Assembly: GCF_012985465.1 (NCBI RefSeq)
Contig: NZ_JAAQWN010000003.1
Coordinates: 548,915-612,914 of the forward strand
Origin: Pseudomonas sp. WS 5079
GTDB taxonomy: Bacteria > Pseudomonadota > Gammaproteobacteria > Pseudomonadales > Pseudomonadaceae
Direction of reading: 5' to 3'
Length of the DNA stretch: 64,000 bases
Below, one piece after another: positions 9,212 to 18,866 of this stretch (position 1 is its first letter; each line of letters begins with the position of its first letter). The position numbers and the translations under genes were made by a program. Under the pieces are notes generated by a model. That model worked only from the letters and a program-made list of their open reading frames with translations. It did not search any database and had not been told where the DNA came from.

Positions 9212-12200
9212 ATGCTTAACAAAGGATTGTTCCTGGCCTGTGCGCTGGCCCTGCTGAGCGCCTGCGATTCTTCCGACAAACCCGCAGCCCCCGCGGCCTC
9301 TGCGCCAGCGGTGACGGCCCCAGCCAAGGCCGCGGTGGATGTGGCGACGCTCAAGCAGCGTTATGCCGGCCGAGAGTTAAGCGTGGTGGACGTTTCTGAG
9401 GTGCAACTGGATGGCGCCAGCACCTTGTCGGTGAGTTTTTCGATCCCGCTGGACCCGGACCAGAAGTTCGCCGACAAGCTGCACCTGGTGGACAGCAAAT
9501 CCGGCAAGGTCGATGGAGCCTGGGAGCTTTCCGACAACCTGATGGAACTGCGCTTGCGCCACCTGGAGCCCCAGCGCAAGTTGGTGCTGACCGTGGACGC
9601 CGGCCTGCGGGGGGTCAATGACGCCAAGCTCGCCGCCGAGTACGTCAGCCGCCTGGAAACCCGCGACCTGCAAGCCACCGTCGGCTTCGCCAGCCGTGGC
9701 ACCCTGTTGCCCACCCGCCTGGCCGAAGGTTTGCCAGTGATCGCGCTGAATGTCGACAAGATCGACGTCGAGTTTTTCCGTATCAAGCCCGAATCGCTGC
9801 CGGCGTTTCTCGCCCAGTGGGGCCGCAATACCAGCCTGCAAAGCTATGAGTCGCGCGAACTGCTGCCCATGGCGGACTTGGTGTACGGCGGCCGCTTCGA
9901 CCTCAATCCTGCGCGCAACACCCGCGAAACCCTGCTGCTGCCCATCGCCGGCCTCAAGCAACTGCAACAGCCGGGCGTGTACCTGGCGGTGATGCGCGCC
10001 TCGGGCACCTACAACTATTCGCAGCCGGCCACGCTGTTTACCCTCAGTGATATCGGCCTGTCGGTGCACCGTTACGCCAACCGCCTGGATGTGTTTACCC
10101 AGGCGCTGGAAGGCGGCAAGGCGCTGGACGGTGTCGAGCTGGAAATCCTCGATGCCGAAGGCCGCGTGCTGGGCCAGGGCAAGACCGAGAAGGGCGGCCA
10201 CGCCGAACTGCCGCTGCCGAAAAAGGCCCAGGTATTGCTGGCCAAACAGGGCGAGCAAACCAGCCTGTTGCGCCTCGACAGCGCGGCGCTGGACCTGGCC
10301 GAGTTCGATATCGGCGGCCAGCCTGCGCACCCGCTGCAATTCTTCGTGTTCGGCCCGCGCGACCTGTACCGCCCTGGCGAAACCGTGCTGCTCAACGCCC
10401 TGCTGCGCGACAAGGACGGCAATGCCGTCAAGCCGCAGCCCGTGAGTGTCGAAGTACGCCGCCCGGATGAACAGGTCAGCCGCAAATTCGTATGGGACGC
10501 CGATGCCTCTGGCCTCTATCAATACCCGTTGCAGTTGGCCGGCGAAGCGCCGACCGGGCGCTGGCAACTGGTGTTCGACCTGGGTGACGGCAAGCCGCAG
10601 CTGTATGAATTCCTCGTCGAGGACTTCCTGCCCGAGCGCCTGGCCCTGGAACTCAAGGGCAGTGACACGCCGTTGAGCCCGGCGGACAACGCCATTATCC
10701 AGGTCAATGGCCGCTACCTCTACGGCGCCCCGGCGGCGGGCAATCGCCTGAGCGGGCAAGTGTATGTGCGCCCGCTGCGCGAGGCGGTCAAAGCCCTGCC
10801 GGGCTACGAGTTCGGCTCGGTAACGGAAGAAGAACTGAGCCAGGATTTTGAACTGGACGAAAGCGTGCTCGACGCCCAGGGCCAGGAAAAACTGACCCTG
10901 GAAAGCAAATGGAGCGAGGCCAAGTCGCCGCTGCAACTGATCGTGCAGGCCAGCCTGCAAGAATCGGGCGGGCGCCCGATCACCCGGCGCCTGGTGCAGC
11001 CGGTCTGGCCGGCCGAGCAATTGCCGGGCCTGCGCGGCTTGTTCGATGGCAAGGAAACCGATGGCGATGGCCCGGCGGAATTCGAAGTGCTGCTGGCCAA
11101 CCAGGACGGCCAGAAACTTGCCGTCGACAACCTCAAGGTCCGCCTGATCCGCGAGCGCCGCGACTACTACTGGAACTACTCGGACAACGACGGCTGGAGC
11201 TATCACTACAACGAGAAATTCCTCAACCTCGATGAGCAGACCGTCAACATCAAGGCCGGCGACACGGCCAAGGTCAGCTTCCAGGTGGAGTGGGGCCCGT
11301 ACCGCGTCGAGGTCGAGGACCCGCAGACCGGGCTGATCAGCAGCAAGCGTTTCTGGGCCGGTTACCAGGCCCAGGACAACACCGAAGGCGGCGCCGTGCG
11401 CCCGGACCAGGTCAAGCTGGCGCTGGACAAACCGGCGTATGGCGATGGCGATACGGCCAACGTCACCGTCACCCCGCCGGCAGCCGGCAAGGGCTACCTG
11501 TTGGTGGAGTCCAGCGAAGGCCCGTTGTGGTGGCAGGAAATCGAGGTGCCGGCCGAAGGCAAGAGCTTTGCGGTGAAGCTCGACCCGAAATGGTCGCGCC
11601 ATGATTTGTATGTGAGTGCGCTGGTGATCCGTCCCGGCGAGCGCAAGGCCAACATCACCCCTAAACGCGCCGTGGGCTTGCTGCACCTGCCGTTGGACCG
11701 TACCCAGCGCAAACTGGGCTTGACCCTGACCGCACCGGAAAAAATGCGCCCCAAACAGCCACTGACGGTCAAGGTCGCGGCAAAAAATGCCGATGGCAGC
11801 GTGCCGAAACAGGTGCATGTGCTGGTGGCGGCGGTGGACGTGGGCATCCTCAATATCACCGAATACCCGACCCCGGATCCGTACTCCAGCCTGTTCGGCC
11901 GCAAGGCGTATGGCGTGGACCAGTTCGATATCTATGGGCAGTTGATCGAAGCCGGCCAGGGCCGCCTGGCCAGCCTGGCCTTTGGCGGTGACGCGGCGCT
12001 GGCCAAGGGCGGCAAGCGCCCGGACACCAGCGTCACCATCGTCGCCCTGCAAAGCGCGCCGGTGACCTTGAACGAGAAAGGCGAGGGCGAAGTCAGCGTC
12101 AATATCCCCGACTTCAACGGCGAGCTGCGCCTGATGGCTCAGGCCTGGAGCGATGACCGCTACGGCATGGCCGAAGCCAAGACCGTGATTGCCGCGCCGT

Positions 12201-14107
12201 TGATTGCCGAGCTGTCGGCCCCGCGCTTCCTCGCGGGCGGCGACCAGACGCGCCTGGCGCTGGACCTGTCCAACCTGTCGGGCAAGGCACAGAAGCTCGA
12301 TGTGCAACTGACCGCCGAAGGGCAACTGACCCTGCTGGGCGAACCATCGCAAAGCGTGCAACTGACCCAGGGCCAGCGCACCACCTTGCAGATTCCGGTG
12401 CGCGCGCTGGGCGGTTTTGGCCAGGGCAAGATCAAGGTCACGGTCAATGGCCTGGACCTGCCGGGCGAGAACCTGCCGGCGTTTACCCGCGAATGGACAT
12501 TGGGTGTGCGCCCGGCTTATCCGGCGCTGCTCAAGCAATACCGCGCGGTGCTCAAGGACGACGCCTGGAGCCTGCCGGACAGCGAACTGGCCCTGTTTGA
12601 GCCGGCCGGGCGTGAGGCGCTGTTGAGCCTGTCGAGCCGTCCGCCGTTGAACCTGGGCGAGCAGATTCGTGCGCTCAAGGCCTACCCGTATGGTTGCCTG
12701 GAGCAAACCGCCAGCGGCCTGTACCCGTCGTTGTATGCCGATGCCGCCGTGCTGACGCGCCTGGGGTTGACCGGCGAGCCGGATGCCGAGCGCAAGCGCA
12801 AGATCGAACTGGGCATAGAGCGCCTGCTGGGCATGCAGCGCTACAACGGCAGCTTTGGTTTGTGGGGCGCCGATGGCGAGGAAGAATACTGGCTGACGGC
12901 GTACGTCACCGACTTCCTGCTGCGCGCCCGCGACCAGGGTTTTGCCGTACCGCCCGAGGCGCTGAAAAAGGCCAGCGAACGCCTGCTGCGCTATGTGCAG
13001 GAACGCAATCTGATTGAAGTCGACTACAGCGACAACGCCGACCACACGCGTTTTGCCGTACAAGCCTATGCCGGGCTGGTGCTGGCGCGTAGTCAGCAGG
13101 CGCCGCTGGGGGCATTGCGCAGCTTGTTCGAACGTCGCAGCGATGCTCGTTCCGGCCTGCCTTTGGTGCAGTTGGCGATTGCCCTGCAGAAGATGGGTGA
13201 CCAACCGCGTGCCGACCAGGCCTTGCTGGCCGGTTTGGCGGTCAAGCGCAAAGCCAATGAATGGCTGGCCGATTACGGCAGCCCGCTGCGTGATCAGGCG
13301 ATGATCCTGGCCCTGCTGGAAGAAAACGACCTGGCCAAGGGCAAGCGTGAAGAGCGCCTGTTCGAGCTGTCGGACCAGATGGCGGCCAGCCCGTGGCTGT
13401 CGACCCAGGAGCGCAACTCGCTGTTCCTGGCCGGGCGTGGCTTGCTGGGCAAGCCGGAAACCAACTGGACGGCGCAGTTGAGCAGCGGCGGCGAAACCCG
13501 CGAGCTGAACAACAGCCAGTCCGGCCTGAAGCTGGAAGGGCCGTTGCTGGCCTCACCACTGACCCTGCACAACCCGGGCAGCGAGCCGATTTACCAGCAA
13601 CTGAGCATCTCCGGTTATCCACAGCACGCGCCGGCAGCGGGTGGCGAAAACCTGAGTATTCGCCGCGAGTACCTGGGGATGAATGGCCAGCCGCTGAACC
13701 TGCAAAACCTGCGCAGCGGCGACCTGGTGTTGGTGCACATTGCGGTCAGCGCCAACAAACAGCGGGTGCCGGATGCACTGGTGGTTGACCTGTTGCCGGC
13801 TGGCCTGGAGCTGGAGAACCAGAACCTGGGGCAAAGCGCCGCCAGCCTGGAAAACGCCAGCAGCCAGGTCAAGGAATGGCGCGAGTCGATGCAGAATGCG
13901 TCGATCAAGCATCAGGAATATCGCGATGATCGCTACGTGGCCGCGCTGAACCTGGACGGCTATGGCACCACGCACCTGCTGTACCTGGCCCGTGCGGTCA
14001 CGCCTGGGACTTATCGCGTACCGCCGCCGCAAGTGGAGTCGATGTACCGGCCGAACTGGCAGGCAGTGGGGGAAACCCCGGCCGATATGGTGATCAAGGG
14101 CCGTTAA
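9212..14107 (+). CDS. Bacterial alpha-2-macroglobulin lipoprotein (YfhM-like)
   Basis: A 1631-residue periplasmic lipoprotein that traps invading proteases through an internal thioester. The start at 9212 gives a lipoprotein signal MLNKGLFLACALALLSACDS with the lipidated cysteine at residue 18. Many macroglobulin beta-domains follow, and the thioester motif CLEQ is intact at residues 1162-1165 (YPYGCLEQTASG), inside the helical TED domain. An in-frame start at 9137 would put 25 residues before the signal and is rejected. The pbpC gene follows on the same strand after a small convergent gene, the known pairing of this type with PBP1C, suggesting protection and repair of the cell wall after attack. 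Confidence 0.95.
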   Translation: MLNKGLFLACALALLSACDSSDKPAAPAASAPAVTAPAKAAVDVATLKQRYAGRELSVVDVSEVQLDGASTLSVSFSIPLDPDQKFADKLHLVDSKSGKVDGAWELSDNLMELRLRHLEPQRKLVLTVDAGLRGVNDAKLAAEYVSRLETRDLQATVGFASRGTLLPTRLAEGLPVIALNVDKIDVEFFRIKPESLPAFLAQWGRNTSLQSYESRELLPMADLVYGGRFDLNPARNTRETLLLPIAGLKQLQQPGVYLAVMRASGTYNYSQPATLFTLSDIGLSVHRYANRLDVFTQALEGGKALDGVELEILDAEGRVLGQGKTEKGGHAELPLPKKAQVLLAKQGEQTSLLRLDSAALDLAEFDIGGQPAHPLQFFVFGPRDLYRPGETVLLNALLRDKDGNAVKPQPVSVEVRRPDEQVSRKFVWDADASGLYQYPLQLAGEAPTGRWQLVFDLGDGKPQLYEFLVEDFLPERLALELKGSDTPLSPADNAIIQVNGRYLYGAPAAGNRLSGQVYVRPLREAVKALPGYEFGSVTEEELSQDFELDESVLDAQGQEKLTLESKWSEAKSPLQLIVQASLQESGGRPITRRLVQPVWPAEQLPGLRGLFDGKETDGDGPAEFEVLLANQDGQKLAVDNLKVRLIRERRDYYWNYSDNDGWSYHYNEKFLNLDEQTVNIKAGDTAKVSFQVEWGPYRVEVEDPQTGLISSKRFWAGYQAQDNTEGGAVRPDQVKLALDKPAYGDGDTANVTVTPPAAGKGYLLVESSEGPLWWQEIEVPAEGKSFAVKLDPKWSRHDLYVSALVIRPGERKANITPKRAVGLLHLPLDRTQRKLGLTLTAPEKMRPKQPLTVKVAAKNADGSVPKQVHVLVAAVDVGILNITEYPTPDPYSSLFGRKAYGVDQFDIYGQLIEAGQGRLASLAFGGDAALAKGGKRPDTSVTIVALQSAPVTLNEKGEGEVSVNIPDFNGELRLMAQAWSDDRYGMAEAKTVIAAPLIAELSAPRFLAGGDQTRLALDLSNLSGKAQKLDVQLTAEGQLTLLGEPSQSVQLTQGQRTTLQIPVRALGGFGQGKIKVTVNGLDLPGENLPAFTREWTLGVRPAYPALLKQYRAVLKDDAWSLPDSELALFEPAGREALLSLSSRPPLNLGEQIRALKAYPYGCLEQTASGLYPSLYADAAVLTRLGLTGEPDAERKRKIELGIERLLGMQRYNGSFGLWGADGEEEYWLTAYVTDFLLRARDQGFAVPPEALKKASERLLRYVQERNLIEVDYSDNADHTRFAVQAYAGLVLARSQQAPLGALRSLFERRSDARSGLPLVQLAIALQKMGDQPRADQALLAGLAVKRKANEWLADYGSPLRDQAMILALLEENDLAKGKREERLFELSDQMAASPWLSTQERNSLFLAGRGLLGKPETNWTAQLSSGGETRELNNSQSGLKLEGPLLASPLTLHNPGSEPIYQQLSISGYPQHAPAAGGENLSIRREYLGMNGQPLNLQNLRSGDLVLVHIAVSANKQRVPDALVVDLLPAGLELENQNLGQSAASLENASSQVKEWRESMQNASIKHQEYRDDRYVAALNLDGYGTTHLLYLARAVTPGTYRVPPPQVESMYRPNWQAVGETPADMVIKGR

Positions 14108-14141
14108 GCCCAACCCCTATAGGAACTGGCGGTAGCTTTAT

Positions 14142-14252
14142 GTGGGAGCGGGCTTGCCCGCGATAGCGATCTTTCAGCCCATACATTCGGTGGCTGATAC
14201 ACCGTTATCGCGAGCAAGTCGCACCGCTGCTCCCACACAAGCCCGCTCCCAC
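14142..14252. repeat. REP pair, irregular right arm
   Basis: The left arm TGTGGGAGCGGGCTTGCCCG with CGATAGCG is answered by GTTATCGCGAGCAAG. The right side then continues with a second, partly scrambled copy (GCTCCCACACAAGCCCGCTCCCACA), so it contains two overlapping REP ends. It lies between the macroglobulin gene and the small membrane protein gene, which are convergent. Confidence 0.8.
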
Positions 14253-14263
14253 AGGGTCTGTAT

Positions 14264-14557
14264 TTAATGCACAACCCAACTGAGCAGCCACAACCCCAGC
14301 ATCAACCAGATAATCCCCATGATGATCGAGGCCCGCATAAATGCCCGGACTGCCGAGTACAGCAGCATCAGGCCGATGATCAGGGTGATGATGCTGATGA
14401 TCGAGGTGTCCATGCCCAGGGTGCGCGACAGGCCATCGATAAAGTTGCCACCGGCATTGGTCAGGGCGCCGAACAGGCCACTGAGCCCGTCGACGATAAA
14501 GCGGATGACCGAACCGAGCGCCTGGCCCAGCCATTCGAAAAAGCTTTCTACCTGCAT
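14264..14557 (-). CDS. Small inner-membrane protein of unknown function
   Basis: A 97-residue protein starting MQVESFFEWLGQALGSVIRF. An amphipathic N-terminal part (1-45) is followed by two strongly hydrophobic segments (about 50-70, IISIITLIIGLMLLYSAVRAF, and 75-95, IIMGIIWLMLGLWLLSWVV). I do not recognise a named family. It lies on the opposite strand between the macroglobulin and pbpC genes, divergent from pbpC with only about 100 bases between them. The start has no strong ribosome site apart from GAAA-rich sequence. It could be a small envelope stress protein; that is a guess from context. Confidence 0.7.
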   Translation of the reverse strand: MQVESFFEWLGQALGSVIRFIVDGLSGLFGALTNAGGNFIDGLSRTLGMDTSIISIITLIIGLMLLYSAVRAFMRASIIMGIIWLMLGLWLLSWVVH

Positions 14558-14656
14558 ATGAGTTTCCTGATGAAAGGGTGGGCGTATCTGCCGGACCTGA
14601 GCCTTTGGTCGCCAATCCCTTGGGCGAGTTCCCTAGAAGCATAGAGGTTTGCCCGT

Positions 14657-16987
14657 TTGAATTTGCGAATAGTTGCACGCGCTACCCTGGGTAGCCTGCT
14701 GGTGGTAATAGCCCTGCTGTGGCTGGCCGACCGCCTCTGGCCCCTGCCGCTGCCCAAGGATGACCTGGCCCGCGTGGTGCTGGCCGAAGATGGCACGCCG
14801 TTGTGGCGGTTTGCCGATGCCAACGGCGTGTGGCGTTACCCGGTGGCCACCGATGAGGTCTCGCCGTATTACCTCGATGCGCTGCTGACCTACGAAGACC
14901 GTTGGTTCTACCAGCACCCCGGCGTCAACCCGCTGGCCCTGGTGCGGGCGACCTGGCAGAACCTCAGCGGTGCACGGGTGGTATCTGGCGGCAGCACCTT
15001 GTCGATGCAGGTGGCGCGCCTGCTTGATCCCCATTCGCGCACCCTGCCGGGCAAGTTGCGCCAGCTGTGGCGTACGGCGCAGTTGGAGTGGCATCTGTCC
15101 AAGGACCAGATCCTCAACCTGTACCTCAATCGCGCGCCATTTGGCGGCACCTTGCAGGGCGTGGCGGCAGCCAGTTGGGCGTATCTGGGCAAGTCGCCGC
15201 AACAGCTGACCCACGCTGAAGCGGCGCTGCTTGCGGTTTTGCCCCAGGCACCGAGCCGTCTGCGCCCGGACCGCCACCCGCAGCGCGCCCAGGAGGCCCG
15301 GGACAAAGTGCTGCGGCGCCTGGCCGAGTTTCAGGTATGGCAACAACCTGCGGTCGACGAGGCCCTGGAAGAACCCCTGTTGCTGGCGCCGCGCCTGGAA
15401 CCCAGCCTGGCGCCGCTGCTGGCGAGGCGCTTGAACCGTCCCGACAGCCCGCCGCTGATTCGCACCACTCTCGACGCGACCCTGCAACGGCGTCTCGAAG
15501 ACCTGCTGCTGGGCTGGCGTGCGCGGCTGCCGGAACACACGTCGGCGGCGATCCTGGTGGTTGAGGAAGAAAGCATGGCGGTGCGCGCCTACCTGGGCTC
15601 TGTGGATATCAACGACGCGCGGCGCTTTGGCCATGTGGATATGATCAGCGCCCTGCGCTCGCCGGGCTCGACCCTCAAGCCCTTCCTGTATGGCATGGCT
15701 TTGGACGCGGGGCTGATTCACTCCGAATCGCTGTTGCAGGATGTGCCACGGCGCTACGGTGACTACCGGCCGGGCAACTTCTCCATGGGCTTTACCGGCG
15801 CGGTACCGGCCAGCACGGCGCTGTCCAGTTCGCTGAACCTGCCGGCGGTGCAACTATTGGAAGCCTATGGGCCCAAGCGCTTTGCCGGCGAAATGCGCAT
15901 CGGCGGCATGCCCCTGGCGCTGCCGGCGCTGGCCGAGCCGAACCTGGCATTGATCCTGGGCGGCGCCGGCAGCCGCCTGGAGGACCTGGTCGGCGGCTAC
16001 AGCGCGTTGGCCCGCGACGGCAAGAGCGCGGCCATCCGTTTGCAGCCTGATGATGTGCTCAAGGAGCGCCCGTTGTTGTCGCCGGGTGCGGCGTGGATCG
16101 TGCGGCGCATCCTCAGTGGCCAGGCGCGGCCGGACCGTGATCCCCGGGCCGAGTTGGTACAGCGCCCGGTGTTGGCCTGGAAGACCGGCACCAGCTACGG
16201 TTTTCGCGATGCCTGGGCCATTGGGGTCGGGCCGCGCTATTTGATTGGTGTGTGGATCGGCCGCCCGGACGGCACCCCGGTGCCCGGCCAGTTCGGCCTG
16301 GCCTCGGCGGCGCCGTTGATGCTGCAAGTGCACGATGTGTTGACCAACCGCGACAGCCAGCGCGGCATTACTGCGCCCGTTAAGGCGGTGCCGATGAATG
16401 TCGGCGTGGCGGCGATCTGTTGGCCCCTGGGCCAGCCCATGAGCCGCAGCGATCCCAATTGCCGGCGCCAGCGGTTTGCCTGGACGCTGGACAACACCAC
16501 GCCGCCGACCTTGCAGGCCCTGGACCAACCTTTGGGTGTCGGCTTGATGGAGACCGTGTGGGTCAATGCCAAGGGCCTGCGCGTGGCGGCCAGTTGCCCG
16601 GGCGCGGTCTCGCGGGACATAGCCCTGTGGCCGGCACCGCTGGAGCCATGGTTGCCGCGGATCGAGCGGCGTGACGCGCGCATCCCCGCGCCAGACCCGG
16701 ATTGCCCACCCCCGGCCCTGGCGGCAGCGTCGCCGTTGTCGGTGGTGGGTGTACGTGAGGGGGACCAGTTGCGGTTACCGGCGGGTAGCCAGCAGCAGTT
16801 GCGCTTGAAGCTATCGGCGTTGGGCGGCAGTGGGCGGCGCTGGTGGTTCCTCAATGGTGCACCGTTGGGGGACAGCGCCAGTCAGGACAGTATCAATGCC
16901 AGCCTGGAGCAGTTGGGGCGCTATCAACTGAGTGTGCTCGATGAGGCGGGGCAGACGGCCAGGGTTGAGTTCAGCGTGGTGGATTAG
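14657..16987 (+). CDS. pbpC: Penicillin-binding protein 1C
   Basis: A 776-residue bifunctional peptidoglycan synthase. A membrane anchor lies at about residues 7-27. The glycosyltransferase domain (about 45-225) shows the catalytic E80 in YEDRWFYQHPG and GGSTLSMQVARLL. The transpeptidase domain (about 280-560) has S338 in SPGSTLKPF, SSSLN and KTGTS. A C-terminal BiPBP domain ends the protein. The only start that keeps the anchor appears to be TTG at 14657, with AGAGG 9 bases upstream; an alternative TTG lies at 14663. The linkage to the alpha-2-macroglobulin gene is characteristic of this pair. Confidence 0.95.
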   Translation: MNLRIVARATLGSLLVVIALLWLADRLWPLPLPKDDLARVVLAEDGTPLWRFADANGVWRYPVATDEVSPYYLDALLTYEDRWFYQHPGVNPLALVRATWQNLSGARVVSGGSTLSMQVARLLDPHSRTLPGKLRQLWRTAQLEWHLSKDQILNLYLNRAPFGGTLQGVAAASWAYLGKSPQQLTHAEAALLAVLPQAPSRLRPDRHPQRAQEARDKVLRRLAEFQVWQQPAVDEALEEPLLLAPRLEPSLAPLLARRLNRPDSPPLIRTTLDATLQRRLEDLLLGWRARLPEHTSAAILVVEEESMAVRAYLGSVDINDARRFGHVDMISALRSPGSTLKPFLYGMALDAGLIHSESLLQDVPRRYGDYRPGNFSMGFTGAVPASTALSSSLNLPAVQLLEAYGPKRFAGEMRIGGMPLALPALAEPNLALILGGAGSRLEDLVGGYSALARDGKSAAIRLQPDDVLKERPLLSPGAAWIVRRILSGQARPDRDPRAELVQRPVLAWKTGTSYGFRDAWAIGVGPRYLIGVWIGRPDGTPVPGQFGLASAAPLMLQVHDVLTNRDSQRGITAPVKAVPMNVGVAAICWPLGQPMSRSDPNCRRQRFAWTLDNTTPPTLQALDQPLGVGLMETVWVNAKGLRVAASCPGAVSRDIALWPAPLEPWLPRIERRDARIPAPDPDCPPPALAAASPLSVVGVREGDQLRLPAGSQQQLRLKLSALGGSGRRWWFLNGAPLGDSASQDSINASLEQLGRYQLSVLDEAGQTARVEFSVVD

Positions 16988-16992
16988 GTCGC

Positions 16993-17068
16993 CATCGCAG
17001 GCCAGCCAGCTCCCCCATGTTGATTTGTAAATACCGTCAAATGTGAGAGCTGGCTGGCCTGCGATAGC
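16993..17068. repeat. REP-like inverted repeat, CAGGCCAGCCAGCTC type
   Basis: CATCGCAGGCCAGCCAGCTC (16993-17012) is matched by an inverted GAGCTGGCTGGCCTGCGATA (17047-17066). The sequence differs from the GCGGGCTTGCTCGCG class seen elsewhere and so belongs to another REP subfamily. It lies downstream of pbpC and may serve as its transcript end. Confidence 0.75.
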
Positions 17069-17143
17069 GCCCTGACAAGCGCCGTAAATTTATTTGCCAT
17101 CCCCGCCTTTGAGCCCGAAGCTATACCCCTTCAGGAGCGCCCC

Positions 17144-17452
17144 ATGAATCTCGAACACCTTACCGAACGCATGCATCGCATCCGCGATAACAACGACTGG
17201 AAGCCATTCCACAGCCCGAAAAACCTGGCCATGGCCGCCAGCGTCGAGATGGCCGAGCTGGTGGAAATCTTCCAGTGGCTGAGCGAAGACCAGTCCCGCC
17301 AGTTGCCCGCCGACAAACTCGCCCACGCCGGGCAGGAAGTGGGGGACATCGTGCTGTATCTGCTGCTGTTGTGCGGCGAACTGGGCCTGGACATGAACCA
17401 GGTGGTCAGCGCCAAGCTGGCCGACAACGAACGGCGGTTTACCCATGAGTGA
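17144..17452 (+). CDS. MazG-like nucleotide pyrophosphohydrolase
   Basis: A 102-residue all-alpha NTP pyrophosphatase of the MazG/RS21-C6 type, expected to hydrolyse (deoxy)nucleoside triphosphates to monophosphate and pyrophosphate for pool cleaning. The metal-binding motif is present as E-x-x-E in VEMAELVEIFQWL (residues about 34-46) and E-x-x-D in QEVGDIVLYLL (about 65-75). The ATG at 17144 follows CAGGAGCG. It overlaps cmoM by 8 bases, implying coupling. Confidence 0.88.
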   Translation: MNLEHLTERMHRIRDNNDWKPFHSPKNLAMAASVEMAELVEIFQWLSEDQSRQLPADKLAHAGQEVGDIVLYLLLLCGELGLDMNQVVSAKLADNERRFTHE

Positions 17453-18194
17453 TCGCCATTTCGACCAGTTGGCCACGCGCTTTGCCGAGAAGATCTACGG
17501 CGGTGCCAAGGGTGCGATTCGCCTGGCGGTGTTGCAGGCCGACTTGGCCGAGGCCCTGCCGGACCGGCCTCTGCGCGTGCTGGATATCGGCGCAGGCCTG
17601 GGCCATATGTCGTTGTGGCTGGCCGAACGCGGGCATCAGGTGACCTTGGCCGAGCCTGCCGAACCGATGCTCGAAGGTGCCCGCCAGCGGTTCGCCGAGG
17701 CGGGGCAGAGCGCAACGTTCATCCAGGCGCCGTGGCAGGACCTGCTGGGTCAACTGACCGAGCCCTACGACCTGGTGCTGTGCCACGCCGTGCTGGAATG
17801 GCTGGCCGAACCCCATGGGATCCTGCCGGTGCTGCACCAGTTGACGGCGCCGGGCGGCTGGTTGTCCCTGGCGTTCTATAACCGTGATGCGCTGATTTAC
17901 CGCAACTTGCTCAAGGGGCACTTTCGCAAGATGCGCAAAAATGACATGGCGGGCGAAAAACAGAGCCTGACCCCGCAACAGCCCCTGGACCCGCGTGAAC
18001 TGGCGGCGCAACTTGAAGGCCTGTGGCAGGTCGAAAGCCAGAGCGGGGTGCGGGTATTCCACGACTATATGCCGGTGGAGTTCCAGGCCCGCGCCGACTT
18101 GCAGGACTTGTTGGAGATGGAGCTCGCTCACCGTCGTCACCCAAGCTTTGCCGGACTTGGGCGTTATTTGCACTGGATCTGCCGTCCGGTTTAA
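17445..18194 (+). CDS. cmoM: tRNA 5-carboxymethoxyuridine methyltransferase
   Basis: A 249-residue class I SAM-dependent methyltransferase of the CmoM (formerly SmtA) family, which methylates cmo5U34 to mcmo5U34 in tRNAs. The SAM-binding motif I is VLDIGAGLGHMSLWLAERG (about residues 45-63), and the DLVLCHAVLEWLAEP segment is characteristic of the family. The ATG at 17445 overlaps the MazG-like gene by 8 bases. A conserved NRDALIYRNLLKGHF segment follows the core fold. I rely on family resemblance for the exact tRNA modification. Confidence 0.88.
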   Translation: MSDRHFDQLATRFAEKIYGGAKGAIRLAVLQADLAEALPDRPLRVLDIGAGLGHMSLWLAERGHQVTLAEPAEPMLEGARQRFAEAGQSATFIQAPWQDLLGQLTEPYDLVLCHAVLEWLAEPHGILPVLHQLTAPGGWLSLAFYNRDALIYRNLLKGHFRKMRKNDMAGEKQSLTPQQPLDPRELAAQLEGLWQVESQSGVRVFHDYMPVEFQARADLQDLLEMELAHRRHPSFAGLGRYLHWICRPV

Positions 18195-18218
18195 GCGGCC
18201 CAGTCTGCGGAGATCGAA

Positions 18219-18821
18219 ATGAAGCGCTGTGCATTGATCCTGCTGTGCCTGGGGCTGGGTGCCTGCTCCAGCAACAATCCGTATGTCGCGGCCTCCAAGC
18301 CCATGCCACCGGCGCCTGCCCAGGCGGCCAACACCTTTGATGCCAGCGCCTACCCGGCGCCGGTGCGTGACTACGGCGCCTATCGCAACTGGGCCTGGCG
18401 CAACGGCCAATTGCCGGCGGGCTCGGCCTGGGCAGATCCTGCACAGATCGCCGAAGCCGTCAGCGGCGCCCTCGACCAGCGTGGCCTGCGGCCGGTGCAT
18501 GACCAGCGCGCGCCGGACTTGCTGGTCAGCGCCGATGTGCATCTGGAAAAACGCCTGCGCCAGGTGCAGGACGATTATGGCTACGGCTACGGTGGCTACA
18601 ACCGCTATGGCAACGGCTATGGCATGTACAACTCGGTGCCGATCGTGCGCACCTATGAAGTGCAAGTGGTGGTGGTGCGCGTCAACCTGTTCGACGCCCG
18701 CACGGGCCAGCCGGTATGGAGCGCCAGCGCCGAAACGGGCAGCCAGGGCAGCCTGAGTGAACGCGGCGATGCGTTGCGCCAGGCTGTGCAGAAGGCCATG
18801 ACGGCGTATCCTCCGAGTTAA
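18219..18821 (+). CDS. DUF4136 lipoprotein, first copy
   Basis: A 200-residue lipoprotein with signal [19 protein letters not shown]; the lipobox LGAC puts the lipidated cysteine at residue 16. A DUF4136 domain occupies the rest, with a tyrosine/glycine-rich insert ([19 protein letters not shown], about residues 121-139). RBS GGAG precedes the ATG. It is followed 45 bases later by a paralogue. DUF4136 proteins are envelope lipoproteins of unknown function. The pair probably forms one transcript. Confidence 0.87.
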   Translation: MKRCALILLCLGLGACSSNNPYVAASKPMPPAPAQAANTFDASAYPAPVRDYGAYRNWAWRNGQLPAGSAWADPAQIAEAVSGALDQRGLRPVHDQRAPDLLVSADVHLEKRLRQVQDDYGYGYGGYNRYGNGYGMYNSVPIVRTYEVQVVVVRVNLFDARTGQPVWSASAETGSQGSLSERGDALRQAVQKAMTAYPPS

Positions 18822-18866
18822 CAGCTATTCTCATCTCAGGTTCGGTTTGCCCTTTGGAGAACTACC

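Noticed and set aside
9377..13204. A 1275-codon open frame antisense to the macroglobulin gene, and similar long antisense frames (for example 2887-4761 and 61923-63572)
   Set aside because: High-GC codon bias keeps the opposite frames open. The predicted proteins have low-complexity composition without domains, and the sense genes have clear motifs.
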